The notes under the pieces are model-generated. The model was not told where the DNA came from. It saw only the letters and a program-made list of their open reading frames with translations, and did not search any database. From assembly GCA_018818125.1 (NCBI GenBank), contig JAHISQ010000026.1:1-54096 (forward strand): DNA of 54,096 nucleotides. Direction: 5' to 3'. Every line of letters starts with the position of its first letter. The first letter of the stretch is position 1. The position numbers were made by a program, and so were the translations under genes. Below, piece by piece: positions 17,344 through 27,022 of this stretch. Source of the stretch: Candidatus Rifleibacteriota bacterium (lineage in GTDB: Bacteria > Muiribacteriota > Ozemobacteria > Ozemobacterales > Ozemobacteraceae).

Positions 17344-20300
17344 TCATCCTTCTGCTGTTTTAAAACCTTTTCTATAGCGATTGTTTCTTTGATTCACCAC
17401 TTCGATCAGCGGAAACTCTATTTTAAGAGAATTTCTGCCGCAAAGCTTTTCCCATGACTTGATAAGGCCCGGATTCAAATTTATGCGAAACCGTGCCGGC
17501 GGCTTGAGAAGCACTTTTGGGCCTTCAGGTGAATAAATTTTAAGCAAAAACGGTGTATTACCAGGACTTTTCTGAAGAATACCCAGCAGTTTCTGGTAGT
17601 TCTCGCGCATTGCCACACTTGGCGGCACCTCAAATGTGATCTTCGAAAAGCCCTCTTCGTTAAAATCATCGATGGTCAATATCTTTTCGGCGTTTATTTT
17701 GACCGTGCCATCGACGAGTTGTGTCTGCACAACCATAAACATCGGCTCGTCAATTTTGAGCTGGTGATGATATTCCTGGTAAGACCTCGGAAAAAGCGTT
17801 ACGTCGAGCGAGGCATTATCGGCCTCGATGGTGAGAAAAGCCATGTAGTCGCCTTTTTTGGTGATATGCCGTTTATAGGCCGTCAGAATTCCGGCAATTC
17901 GACATATTTTACCTTCGCCAGCCTCAAGTATGCCGCTCAGAGTATGCGTAGAAAAAACCCTGCCCAATGGAGCTACAGCATTGAAAGGATCACCGGTAAG
18001 ATAAAATCCGAACACTTCCTTTTCGGAGGCCAGCAGCTCTTTTTCGGTCAGTTCTGGAACGTCAGGCGGTGTCAGGTCTATATCACCCATTCCTTCTGCA
18101 TCCTCGCCAAATACGTCAAAGAAGGTGATCTGCCCGGCGCTGCGGCTCTTCTGGGCCGACTGACCTGATTTAAGCGCTTCGGTGGACATGGCAATCAACT
18201 GGCTCTTCTTGAGACCAAACGAATCAAAGGCTCCTGCCTTGATCAGGGCATCTATGACCCTGCTGTTAACCTGGCTGGTATTAACCCTACGGGTAAAATC
18301 GCCCAACGACTTGAACGGCCCATCTTTCTCTCTGGTTGCGACGATCGATTCAACCGCACTGGCACCAACCCCTTTAATCGCACTCATACCGAAGCGAACA
18401 TTGCCTTTATCAACCTTGAACAAGGATTCTGAGATATTGACGTCTGGCGTTAGAATCTCAATGTTAATGGTGCGACATTCATCTACGTATTCTGCAACTT
18501 TGTCGGTATTACTGATTTCGGCAGAAAGTACGGCCGCCATGAATTCTACTGGATAATGCGCCTTTAAATAGGCGGTTCTGAAGGTAATTACCGCATAAGC
18601 AGCCGAGTGAGACTTATTGAAGCCGTATTCAGCAAAACCAGCCATCAGGTCAAATATTTCCTGGGCTTTCTCTTGCGGCACTCCACGTTCGACCGCGCCT
18701 TTAACAAACAGTTTTCCCATCTTTTCCATGACTTCGGCGATTTTTTTGCCCATCGCCTTACGCAGTGCGTCGGCTTGAGCCATGCTGAAGTTGGCAAGGA
18801 TGTTGGCAGTCTGCATGACCTGTTCCTGGTAGAGAAAAACGCCGTAGGTGTCTTTTAATACCGGCTCAAGATCAGGATGCGGGTAGTCAAGGGATTTTCG
18901 GCCATGCTTGCGCTCAACAAAATCATCGACCATGCCCGAGCTTAATGGGCCGGGGCGGTACATCGCCAGCAACGCAATGATGTCTTCAAAAACCGAGGGT
19001 TTGAGGCGTGCGATCAGATTACGCATGCCTGCTGATTCGAGCTGAAAGATACCCATTGTCAGCGCCTGTTGCAGCAGCTCGTAAGATTTCGGGTCATCGA
19101 TCGGAGCCTTGGTCAGATCGAGCTCGATACCCTGTGCTACTTTGATGTTTTCAAGGGCGCGCTGAATAATCGTCAACGTCTTGAGTCCGAGAAAATCCAT
19201 TTTGAGCAGGCCAATACTCTCAATGGCGTTTTTCTCATACTGTGTCATCAATTCCTTGTTCTTATCAAGATAAAGCGGCACGATATCCATCAGATCCTGG
19301 TGTGAAATAACAATGCCACAGGCATGCACACCGGTGTGTCGAACCAGGCCATCGACGGTTTCGGCAATGCGCAAAAGCTTTTTCTGCTGATCGCTGCCGT
19401 GCGCAAGAACTTCCTTTAACTCTGGCACCTCATAGAGCACCTTTTTAAGATGTGTGCCCGGTTTTTCCGGCACCATTTTGGCGATGCGATCAACTTCTGA
19501 GAGTTCCATGCCAAGCACGCGACCAATATCTCTGATCGCCATCTTGGCCAGCATAAAGTTAAAGGTAATAATCGAAGAAACCTTGTTGCGACCATATTTG
19601 GCGACAACATAGTCGATAACCCGCTGCCGGCCATCATCGCTGAAATCAATGTCGATATCGGGCATGCTGATGCGCTCAGGATTCAAAAATCGCTCAAACA
19701 GCAGACCATATTTAATCGGATCGATATCGGTAATGCCGAGCAGATAGGCAACAATACTGCCAGCGGCTGAACCGCGCCCCGGCCCGACTGGCACGCCCAT
19801 TTCGATGGCGGCTTTGATAAAATCCCAGACGATAAGAAAGTAATCGCAGAAACCCATGCGTTTGATAACCGAAAGCTCATACTCAAGACGTGTTGTCAGC
19901 TCTTCGCGGGGATTTTCGCCGTATCGCCAGATCATGCCCTGGTAGCAAAGCTCGGTCATGTAACTTTCTGATGTTTTGCCATCTGGAATCGGAAAATTTG
20001 GCAGAATCGACTTGCCCAGCGACAGCTCTACATTACAGCGCTCGGCGATGCGTAGTGTGTTAGAAATCGCCTCGGGGTATTCGGCAAACAGGTCGCTCAT
20101 TTCCTGCGGTGACTTGAGATAAAACTCGCGCGTTTGAAAACGCATGCGTTTAACATCATCAATTTTAGCGTTGGTACTCAGACAGAGCAGCGCATCCTGG
20201 GCTTCCCAGTCTTCGGGTTTGACATAATGACTGTCATTGCTGGCGACAATTGGTGCATCACACGAACGTGCTACATCGACCAGATCTTTGAGAATCTTGC

Positions 20301-20850
20301 GCTGTTCAGGTATACCGTGGTCCTGAATTTCGACATAAAAGTTCTCGGCCCCAAAAATCTTCTGGTAACGCTTTATCGCCGCCTTTGCCGCTTCGCGGTC
20401 TTCCTTGAGCAGCTCGCGCGGTATTTCGCCAGCTAGACAGGCGCTGAGCGCAATCAGGCCAGCGCTGTATTTTTCCATCATTTCAAAATCGATGCGGGGT
20501 TTGTAATAAAAACCCTCGGTAAAACCCAAAGTCGAGAGCTTAACCAGATTTCGATAACCTTCGATGTTGCGGGCCAGCAGCACAATATGATAGAGAGGCA
20601 GTTCGCGCGAACGATCAGTGTGAGAACCGCCGGTTAGATATGCTTCAAAGCCAATAATCGGTTTTACACCCCTTTTGAGAGCGTATTGGTAAAGCTCAAT
20701 CGCACCAAACATGTTGCCGTGGTCAGTAATCGCGATAGCAGGCATGCGAAAACGCCGGGCAGCATCGACAATCCCCTTGACTGGCGCAGCGCCGTCGAGC
20801 AGACTGTAATGGCTGTGTACATGAAGATGAACGAAATTGGTATGGTACAT
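17344..20850 (-). CDS. dnaE: DNA polymerase III alpha subunit
   Basis: 1168 residues, the normal DnaE length. N-terminal PHP domain with 'HLHVHSHYSLLDGA' (residues 8-21) and 'AITDHGNMFGA'; catalytic palm with the triad motif 'PDIDIDFSDDGR' at about 397-408 and 'GPGRGSAAGS' upstream; helix-hairpin-helix region ('AIKGVGASAVESI'); and a C-terminal OB fold ('CRIAGILTAYKRHITKKGDYMAFLTIEA', about 980-1010). It is the replicative polymerase of the cytoplasm. It is the first gene of a minus-strand cluster and is divergent from the cyclase operon, with 296 bp between starts. Confidence 0.98.
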   Translation of the reverse strand: MYHTNFVHLHVHSHYSLLDGAAPVKGIVDAARRFRMPAIAITDHGNMFGAIELYQYALKRGVKPIIGFEAYLTGGSHTDRSRELPLYHIVLLARNIEGYRNLVKLSTLGFTEGFYYKPRIDFEMMEKYSAGLIALSACLAGEIPRELLKEDREAAKAAIKRYQKIFGAENFYVEIQDHGIPEQRKILKDLVDVARSCDAPIVASNDSHYVKPEDWEAQDALLCLSTNAKIDDVKRMRFQTREFYLKSPQEMSDLFAEYPEAISNTLRIAERCNVELSLGKSILPNFPIPDGKTSESYMTELCYQGMIWRYGENPREELTTRLEYELSVIKRMGFCDYFLIVWDFIKAAIEMGVPVGPGRGSAAGSIVAYLLGITDIDPIKYGLLFERFLNPERISMPDIDIDFSDDGRQRVIDYVVAKYGRNKVSSIITFNFMLAKMAIRDIGRVLGMELSEVDRIAKMVPEKPGTHLKKVLYEVPELKEVLAHGSDQQKKLLRIAETVDGLVRHTGVHACGIVISHQDLMDIVPLYLDKNKELMTQYEKNAIESIGLLKMDFLGLKTLTIIQRALENIKVAQGIELDLTKAPIDDPKSYELLQQALTMGIFQLESAGMRNLIARLKPSVFEDIIALLAMYRPGPLSSGMVDDFVERKHGRKSLDYPHPDLEPVLKDTYGVFLYQEQVMQTANILANFSMAQADALRKAMGKKIAEVMEKMGKLFVKGAVERGVPQEKAQEIFDLMAGFAEYGFNKSHSAAYAVITFRTAYLKAHYPVEFMAAVLSAEISNTDKVAEYVDECRTINIEILTPDVNISESLFKVDKGNVRFGMSAIKGVGASAVESIVATREKDGPFKSLGDFTRRVNTSQVNSRVIDALIKAGAFDSFGLKKSQLIAMSTEALKSGQSAQKSRSAGQITFFDVFGEDAEGMGDIDLTPPDVPELTEKELLASEKEVFGFYLTGDPFNAVAPLGRVFSTHTLSGILEAGEGKICRIAGILTAYKRHITKKGDYMAFLTIEADNASLDVTLFPRSYQEYHHQLKIDEPMFMVVQTQLVDGTVKINAEKILTIDDFNEEGFSKITFEVPPSVAMRENYQKLLGILQKSPGNTPFLLKIYSPEGPKVLLKPPARFRINLNPGLIKSWEKLCGRNSLKIEFPLIEVVNQRNNRYRKGFKTAEG

Positions 20851-20963
20851 GGCAACAAGATTATATCAATTTACCGCTGGTTAGCAAAGAAAAACGAAAA
20901 GTTACAGCAAAAATTCAGTTACCAGTTGGCTTGCCAGTTTTAGGAACATAGTCAGAACTTGCA

Positions 20964-20995
20964 CTCGTGAGGCCGGGAGAATTCTCCCTGACGAG
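20964..20995. repeat. Palindrome between dnaE and the cyclase operon
   Basis: A perfect 14-bp palindrome GGGAGAATTCTCCC (20975-20988) lies inside a wider imperfect dyad, CTCGT at 20964-20968 pairing with ACGAG at 20991-20995. It sits midway in the 296-bp divergent promoter region and could be an operator acting on either side. There is no T run, so it is not a terminator. Confidence 0.55.
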
Positions 20996-21083
20996 CTTAC
21001 CGACCCGCAGCAACCCGGTGAACACTTATTCCGTGCCAAAAAAACCTGCCGGCGTATAGAAAGCCGAACACATAGACGTTTTT

Positions 21084-21111
21084 TTGCTGGCTCACAGCTG
21101 ATGATTATATT
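21084..21111 (+). promoter_or_regulatory. Candidate sigma-70 promoter of the cyclase operon
   Basis: TTGCTG (21084-21089) and TATATT (21106-21111) with a 16-bp spacer, 36 bp before the GTG start of the first cyclase gene. A ribosome-binding site AGAGGAG follows at 21130-21136. Identified by eye only. Confidence 0.45.
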
Positions 21112-21146
21112 AGAATTGGCCGGACAGAGAAGAGGAGTAGAACAAA

Positions 21147-24107
21147 GTGGCCGGCGGTTCAGCAAAAATTCAGGTTGGTTTCAGATATGCATTTGGAGTA
21201 GTAAGCCCGATATTATTAAGCCTGATCATAGTATTGGCGGCAACCTTTTTTCATGACTACCGACAGTCTCAGCAGCAAAATTACAAGCGCCAGACCTGGG
21301 AAGAAAGTGCCGAAATCACAATGGCTTCGGTGCGCTCAAATCTTACTTTCGCAGACCAGTTCAGCAGATTTGGCAATAATCTGAGCAATGAGATTGTGCA
21401 GAGTAGCGCCGCATCTTTTTCAACGGATAGGCTGCGACAAGCCGCAGACAGGCATTTTCCCAAAGGTTATTTAACTGAAGAAACCATGATCTGGGCTTTT
21501 TCAGTCAATGAAAACAGAGCCAGAGCATTAGTCGCAGACGGCTTTGAAAAAACGCGTATGCGTATGATGGAAAAACTGCTGAATGGACTACTTGAGTTTG
21601 CCAATAACGCAGAAATCACAAGCAGTCAGATATCACGCCATGACAAGATCATAAAAAACGTGTTGGGACTGCACTCCGCGCCACTACAACTCGGGCGCCA
21701 ACGTGAAGGACGCCTTACGCCGGTTAAATTTGAGGGAAAGTCATGTTTTATTTACTGGCGACAGTTCAAAAATGCGGACATGGCTTTTGCCGGCTGGCTG
21801 GTATTGATACCGGAACATCAGGTTGAAAACAGAGACTTTGCTCTGCGCCATATCGCCAGCAGCACTCTCGAAAAGACCCGCAGACACCTGGCTGTTGCCT
21901 TTGTTCCAAGCAAAGGAAATTCACAGAGTCTGCCGGTTATTCTTCCAGAACAGTTTGCTCAAAATGCTGAATACAGCCTGACGATAAGCAATCTGCTCAG
22001 ACAGATTCCCGAACTGAACTTTGCCAATACGACGCAGCAAAGTGATACGCAAAATGGAAAAAGCAAAACGGTAGAATTGGCCGACCACATGTTTCTGCGT
22101 GACTTCACTACAACAGACATTCCATATGATGCCGTAGTCTTTGCCCCTCAACCTAAGGCACTGACACGCGGCAAAACCAGCCCAGTTCCTGCAATGGCAG
22201 CAATACTATTTGCCTGGCTGCTTGTTTTTATTTACTACTACATTAAAAATGGCAGAACTGGTCTGCCTCTGGCAGTGTCATTTCGCGTGCTCTTTCTGTT
22301 CTCCGGGTTCCTGCCAATCTTTATGATGCTGGCGCTCGCGCATGGCCTGATCGAAGATTCTTACAGTTCAGCACTAATTGAATTACGTCAGGAGAACACC
22401 AATAAGCTCTCCAGAATTAACGAGAAAAGTGATAATCTGTTACAGCTTTTTGGCAGCAACGTTTCGCGCGCCATCAATGAACTGAATTTATGCCCTTTGC
22501 TGACCTCGAACCTACGTAAAGATGCAGAAAAAGCCTTTAACCTGGTCAGAACCCATCTTGAAAAAATAGAACTCGCCCTCGATTATATGTTTGTACTTGT
22601 TCCGGGGGGCATATCTGAGCTTCTGGTACATGATCGGCGCCGTTACAATTCGGCCAACACAATTCGGGATATACTTGCCCCGTCTATTTACAGTATCAAC
22701 TACAAGTATTCCGAACTCTGGAATCTGCCGGAAATAAAACTGTCTGCCTCGCAGAAGAATTTTTTTAAAATACTTGGAGGCTTTGGCAACAATTTTCTCG
22801 AAGAAGTTTTCATGTATACCTATGAAAAAGAAATTGCGCTTAAGTTTGGCGACAGCAGCAATGATTATTTTTATACGGTTGCCTTTTCAGACAAAGGAAG
22901 AATAAAAAGCTACGTCGGTTTTGCAGCAAATTCAGAAGGACTTTTCCGGCAATTTCTGGCACGCGAACTCAATTCACTGAACATGGTAGATTCAACCATC
23001 TTCCTTGCAGCCGAAGAATTGAGCAATTCAGATTATTCGATCTTTCCGGTCAAAAAAATGAATGTTCTTAACAGTCAGGTGGGCAGAAATGCCATGAACT
23101 TTCTCACCAAATGCCGCGGCTCACTGTTTGAAAAGCACATAACTGATCTTGATTACATGTATGTCTTTTATCCGATGGCTAAAATGCCAAAATATGCTGG
23201 CGGGTGCGTGGTTTCGCTGGCCGGAATCAACCGTGAACGCAATCTTAAGCGCCTTGCCCTTTTCGCCATAACTGTTCTGCTCGCCTGCCTGATGTATATT
23301 ATGGCCTCTTTTGCCACTTCACACATGCTGTCACCGCTCAACGACATCAATAATACCCTGCAGAAAATAAGCAACGGGAATCTTGACTGCAAAATCGATT
23401 TTATGCGAAGTGATGAGCTCGGGCAGCTTGGCAAAACCATTAACCTGATGCTGGACGGTTTTAAGAGACGACTTCGCCTTGGCAAATTTGTCTCGACTAC
23501 CTTTGAGAGAAGTCTTGAAAGCAACGTCGATCTCGAAGAAAGCAAGAAAGTCAGAAATATGACTGGCACAGTGTTGTTTTCCGATATCCGCAACTTTACA
23601 ACACTATCGGAAACCTTTCCACCGGAAGAAATTGCTGCCATGCTCAACAAACATCTTGAAACCATGACCAATTCTATCCAGCGCTCGGGCGGTCAGGTTG
23701 AACAGTTCATCGGTGATGCTATTGTCGCCTTTTTTCCGGACAAAAAGCCGGAAGGAAGTAAGACAGGAGCTGTTCAAGCGGCGCTTGCCATGAACAGAGC
23801 ACACCTGGCAATCAACTCAGAACGTGCTTCCAGAATGCAGTTTACCTATGCAATGGGCACAGGTCTCAGTCATGGGCCTATCATTGCGGGACCACTGATC
23901 ACACCGACGCGCTCGGAATACTGCATTATCGGCAAAGCCAAAGCTGATGCCGAATACTATGAACAGCAGAGCAAACTGGGGAAACATAGCAAAATCATTG
24001 TCTCGGCTGATTTTAAAAGTGCATTAGCAGAGACTGCTGGTCTTGATTGTTCTGCCCTTGCCGATACAGATTTGCTTGAACTCATTATCAATGAGGCCCA
24101 TTCATGA
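21147..24107 (+). CDS. Class III cyclase, C1-like partner of pair 1 (metal site only)
   Basis: 986 residues, GTG start with AGAGGAG upstream. Membrane helices at about 16-34, 346-366, 376-400 and 702-726 enclose two extracytoplasmic sensor domains (35-345 and 400-700, CACHE-like by layout). A HAMP linker (about 727-780) leads to a cyclase homology domain (800-986). Both metal aspartates are present: Asp813 in 'VLFSDIRNF' and Asp857 in 'FIGDAIVAFF'. The adenine-specifying Lys is Gln853, the Asp/Thr position is Cys926, the transition-state Asn is Ala933 and Arg is Tyr937 ('CIIGKAKADAEYY' replaces 'TVIGDxVNLAARL'). Alone it should not make cAMP. Its TGA overlaps the ATG of the next gene by four bases (ATGA), as expected for subunits made in equal amounts. 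Confidence 0.88.
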   Translation: MAGGSAKIQVGFRYAFGVVSPILLSLIIVLAATFFHDYRQSQQQNYKRQTWEESAEITMASVRSNLTFADQFSRFGNNLSNEIVQSSAASFSTDRLRQAADRHFPKGYLTEETMIWAFSVNENRARALVADGFEKTRMRMMEKLLNGLLEFANNAEITSSQISRHDKIIKNVLGLHSAPLQLGRQREGRLTPVKFEGKSCFIYWRQFKNADMAFAGWLVLIPEHQVENRDFALRHIASSTLEKTRRHLAVAFVPSKGNSQSLPVILPEQFAQNAEYSLTISNLLRQIPELNFANTTQQSDTQNGKSKTVELADHMFLRDFTTTDIPYDAVVFAPQPKALTRGKTSPVPAMAAILFAWLLVFIYYYIKNGRTGLPLAVSFRVLFLFSGFLPIFMMLALAHGLIEDSYSSALIELRQENTNKLSRINEKSDNLLQLFGSNVSRAINELNLCPLLTSNLRKDAEKAFNLVRTHLEKIELALDYMFVLVPGGISELLVHDRRRYNSANTIRDILAPSIYSINYKYSELWNLPEIKLSASQKNFFKILGGFGNNFLEEVFMYTYEKEIALKFGDSSNDYFYTVAFSDKGRIKSYVGFAANSEGLFRQFLARELNSLNMVDSTIFLAAEELSNSDYSIFPVKKMNVLNSQVGRNAMNFLTKCRGSLFEKHITDLDYMYVFYPMAKMPKYAGGCVVSLAGINRERNLKRLALFAITVLLACLMYIMASFATSHMLSPLNDINNTLQKISNGNLDCKIDFMRSDELGQLGKTINLMLDGFKRRLRLGKFVSTTFERSLESNVDLEESKKVRNMTGTVLFSDIRNFTTLSETFPPEEIAAMLNKHLETMTNSIQRSGGQVEQFIGDAIVAFFPDKKPEGSKTGAVQAALAMNRAHLAINSERASRMQFTYAMGTGLSHGPIIAGPLITPTRSEYCIIGKAKADAEYYEQQSKLGKHSKIIVSADFKSALAETAGLDCSALADTDLLELIINEAHS

Positions 24108-27022
24108 AGAAGGCCTTGTTGATAATAATTGCTGCTATATTTCTCGCTGCACCGGCACTGGTTCTCTATTCTTCGCTGCGCGCATCAACTCTGGCAATGC
24201 AGACGGAACACGAACAACAGCTTCTACAAAGAATGCAGAATGAACTGCAGAGACAGGATATTGTCACCAATCCAGTAATCGAAATTTTTCGCAAACTTTT
24301 CATGGCGATAAAAGAAGCGAAGAATAAAATCTATGAACTCTCGGAGCAGGATGAGATAAACGACGCGTTGCTTGGCTATACCACTAATCTGATGAAAGAA
24401 ATCACCTCAATGTGGTTTGGCGGAGAAGCAGCCATGGTTTACGCTTATCAGGGCCAACAAAAGAGCCTGACCGTAAAAAATGGCGAAGTGAGCAGCGCCG
24501 GGTTACTTGAGACGGCTACCTTTCTTTTGCGTGGAGTACAAAAACACTTGTATTCACCATCTTCAGGCGCAAAGGAGTTGGAAGAATTTAAGGCCTTTCT
24601 TCAGGAGAAGCTGCAGGTCTATTTTAGTCTAACAATTCTAAAAACGAGCGGCGACGGTGACCGTATTCAGCGTGCGATCATCCGGGAGAATGATTCACAC
24701 AAACTCCTGATTCTTCTTCGTCTTCAAAGTGCTTTTCTGATCAATTATCTTGTTGATGTAAGCAAGGTAAATGCTGAAGCAACAGCTAGACGCAAGGTTG
24801 CAATCTGGCAGCATCAGGATATGGGTCTGGCATTTGTAATCAGCAAAAAACCGAAACAGCTTATTGCCTCGAATTACCTTGCCGACAAATCAAAACTTCA
24901 GCGCCAACTTATCGGACTGATCGCCAGTTCAAACGGGCGCAGCATAAACGTTAAAAGAGACGGTTATTTAATTCTTGCATCAGGCCTTGACCCAAAAAGG
25001 CAGCACCGAACAGTGGTTATAGCAAGAAAACCTGCTCCAACAAAGCAACCGGGAATGCTTTTTCTGGTCATAGTATTCGGAATTTCAGGCTGCATCATAT
25101 TTATACTGCTGATAGAAGCAATGATTTTCAGGCGCGGCAGCGGACTTTCACTTAAAAGCTTTATTGTTACAATCTTTATTCTGGTGAGCATGTTGCCAAT
25201 GCTGAGTTCTGCCTACCTGACAAACGAATTTGTCACGGCCAACTTCAAAAAAGAAAAGAACAGCGTGGCCAGAGAACTCAGCGATGAGCTGTTGAGCCTC
25301 GATATGCAGACATTTTTGGCATACCGGGCCTCAATCAACCAGGTCAAAAATCTTGATTCAGTCGAAAAACTTTGTGAACTGACTCAGCTTCCGGCTTCGA
25401 CTCCGATCAAGGACTTGAGTATGGCAGCCATACTGCGACTGGCTGAAATCAGCAAAAAAGCAATGTTTTCTGAAGTCTGGGTTTACAATGAAAACTACGA
25501 TTTCTCATCGGTAAAGCAAGACTGGGATAAGAAAAAATATAATTTCAGCGCCGGCAATAATGCTATGCTTGTCGAGTTTTTTTTGCCAAGGTATCGCGAA
25601 TATCTGCTTCAACAAAACCCCGAATTAAAGCCAGCTAAAAATCAGTCGCAAGCTGAGACAATCGAATTTGACGAATTAAAAACTGAACTGCTCGACAGCT
25701 TCTTTCTTAACATGTTTGGCGACAAGACCTACTACAAAATCCATGAAAATTTCGGCTCAATTTTGCGGCAGGAATCTTTTATGGATACCAATGCAATATT
25801 ATCTGTGCCAATAAGCTTGAACGGCAGAGCAAGATATGTCTTCACCTGGATATTTGACTCAAAATCAATACGAGAACACCTGCCACAACAAAGCCTTAGA
25901 ACCGACCCCGAAAAACCAATATTCGCCCTGTATGGAAATGACCAGTATGTCGGCACACGACCACCTGACATGAGCAATTTGAGCCGGAATTTTCCGACAT
26001 TGATGGCGCTGGCCAATCAATCGCTGCTTACTGGCAGCAGGCTATTCATGCAGGACTATCTAGCCTCGGGATCACCAATTTTTGAAGCACGGCCAGCACG
26101 TTATTCAGACCTGATACTCTGTGGCAGTCGCAGCACCCGTGACCTTGAAAGCATAAACCGTGAACTTCTGGCAGAAGCGCTCAAGTATTTTGTTGCCATC
26201 GCCCTGACCGGCATGCTGCTGGCAATACTTACCTCAATGTATTTCACTATTCCAATCCGCCAGCTGACTGATGCAACACAGCAGATCGCCGATGGAAATT
26301 ATGAGATTCGCCTTGACCCGCGCCATCCCGACGAATTCGCAATCGCTGCGGCAACTTTCAACAAAATGGCAGTCGGTCTGCAGGAAGGTCAGCTGCTCAG
26401 CAGCTTTGTTTCCGAGAGTGTCAAGGAACTGGCCACACGCGAGCACCTGACCAGCGAAGATATTGCGCAAACCTGCCAGGCAACCGTATTATTTTCGAGC
26501 ATCAAAGATTTTCAGACATTACAGCAGAAGCACGACCCCGAAAAGACATTCGAAATTCTGCAGGCGCATCTTTCGGCAGCGGTCGATGCAGTTGCGCGCT
26601 TTGGCGGCGAAATTGACAAAATGATCGAAGAAAAGGTCATGATTGTCTTCGATAATAAGAAATACAGCGAATCAGAGCATGTTCGGGCGGCGACTGAAGT
26701 CGCCCTGGCAATAAAAAAAGAGATGAACAGACAATACGGCCTGCTAACTGCCGCCGGCATAACCACCGGCGAAGTAGTTTCCGGCGTCATGGGTGCCAGT
26801 ACCGTCAGACTTTCCAAAACGGTTGTCGGTGATACCGTAAATCTGGCGGCGCGCCTGGCTGTTGTCGCAGCCGATCTGACCGATGGTGGCATTGTTGCGG
26901 CAGAAAGTTGCGTCAGATTGCTTCCCAGCGTCTATTCACATGAGAAGCTTCCGATCAGCCAGGTAAAGGGCAAAACCCAGACGGTCGAAGCCTTTCTGAT
27001 CAAAGAGTTAAAGCATGCTTAA
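24104..27022 (+). CDS. Class III cyclase, C2-like partner of pair 1 (substrate and transition-state residues)
   Basis: 972 residues with the same plan as its neighbour: helices at about 5-22, 317-338, 347-368 and 696-716, two extracytoplasmic domains, HAMP (717-770), cyclase domain (790-972). Here the first metal Asp is Ser799 ('VLFSSIKDF') and the second is Glu843 ('DKMIEEKVMIVF'). The adenine-specifying Lys839 and Thr906 are kept, as are transition-state Asn913 and Arg917 in 'GDTVNLAARL'. This is the exact complement of the upstream protein. In animal membrane adenylyl cyclases the C2 half likewise lacks the metal aspartates and supplies Lys, Asp, Asn and Arg. Ends in the typical 'VKGKTQTVEAFLI' strand. 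Overlaps the next gene by eight bases. Confidence 0.88.
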   Translation: MKKALLIIIAAIFLAAPALVLYSSLRASTLAMQTEHEQQLLQRMQNELQRQDIVTNPVIEIFRKLFMAIKEAKNKIYELSEQDEINDALLGYTTNLMKEITSMWFGGEAAMVYAYQGQQKSLTVKNGEVSSAGLLETATFLLRGVQKHLYSPSSGAKELEEFKAFLQEKLQVYFSLTILKTSGDGDRIQRAIIRENDSHKLLILLRLQSAFLINYLVDVSKVNAEATARRKVAIWQHQDMGLAFVISKKPKQLIASNYLADKSKLQRQLIGLIASSNGRSINVKRDGYLILASGLDPKRQHRTVVIARKPAPTKQPGMLFLVIVFGISGCIIFILLIEAMIFRRGSGLSLKSFIVTIFILVSMLPMLSSAYLTNEFVTANFKKEKNSVARELSDELLSLDMQTFLAYRASINQVKNLDSVEKLCELTQLPASTPIKDLSMAAILRLAEISKKAMFSEVWVYNENYDFSSVKQDWDKKKYNFSAGNNAMLVEFFLPRYREYLLQQNPELKPAKNQSQAETIEFDELKTELLDSFFLNMFGDKTYYKIHENFGSILRQESFMDTNAILSVPISLNGRARYVFTWIFDSKSIREHLPQQSLRTDPEKPIFALYGNDQYVGTRPPDMSNLSRNFPTLMALANQSLLTGSRLFMQDYLASGSPIFEARPARYSDLILCGSRSTRDLESINRELLAEALKYFVAIALTGMLLAILTSMYFTIPIRQLTDATQQIADGNYEIRLDPRHPDEFAIAAATFNKMAVGLQEGQLLSSFVSESVKELATREHLTSEDIAQTCQATVLFSSIKDFQTLQQKHDPEKTFEILQAHLSAAVDAVARFGGEIDKMIEEKVMIVFDNKKYSESEHVRAATEVALAIKKEMNRQYGLLTAAGITTGEVVSGVMGASTVRLSKTVVGDTVNLAARLAVVAADLTDGGIVAAESCVRLLPSVYSHEKLPISQVKGKTQTVEAFLIKELKHA

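Noticed and set aside
20902..21165. 87-codon minus-strand frame upstream of dnaE
   Set aside because: Covers the divergent promoter region and the palindrome, Cys/Ser-rich with no known resemblance.
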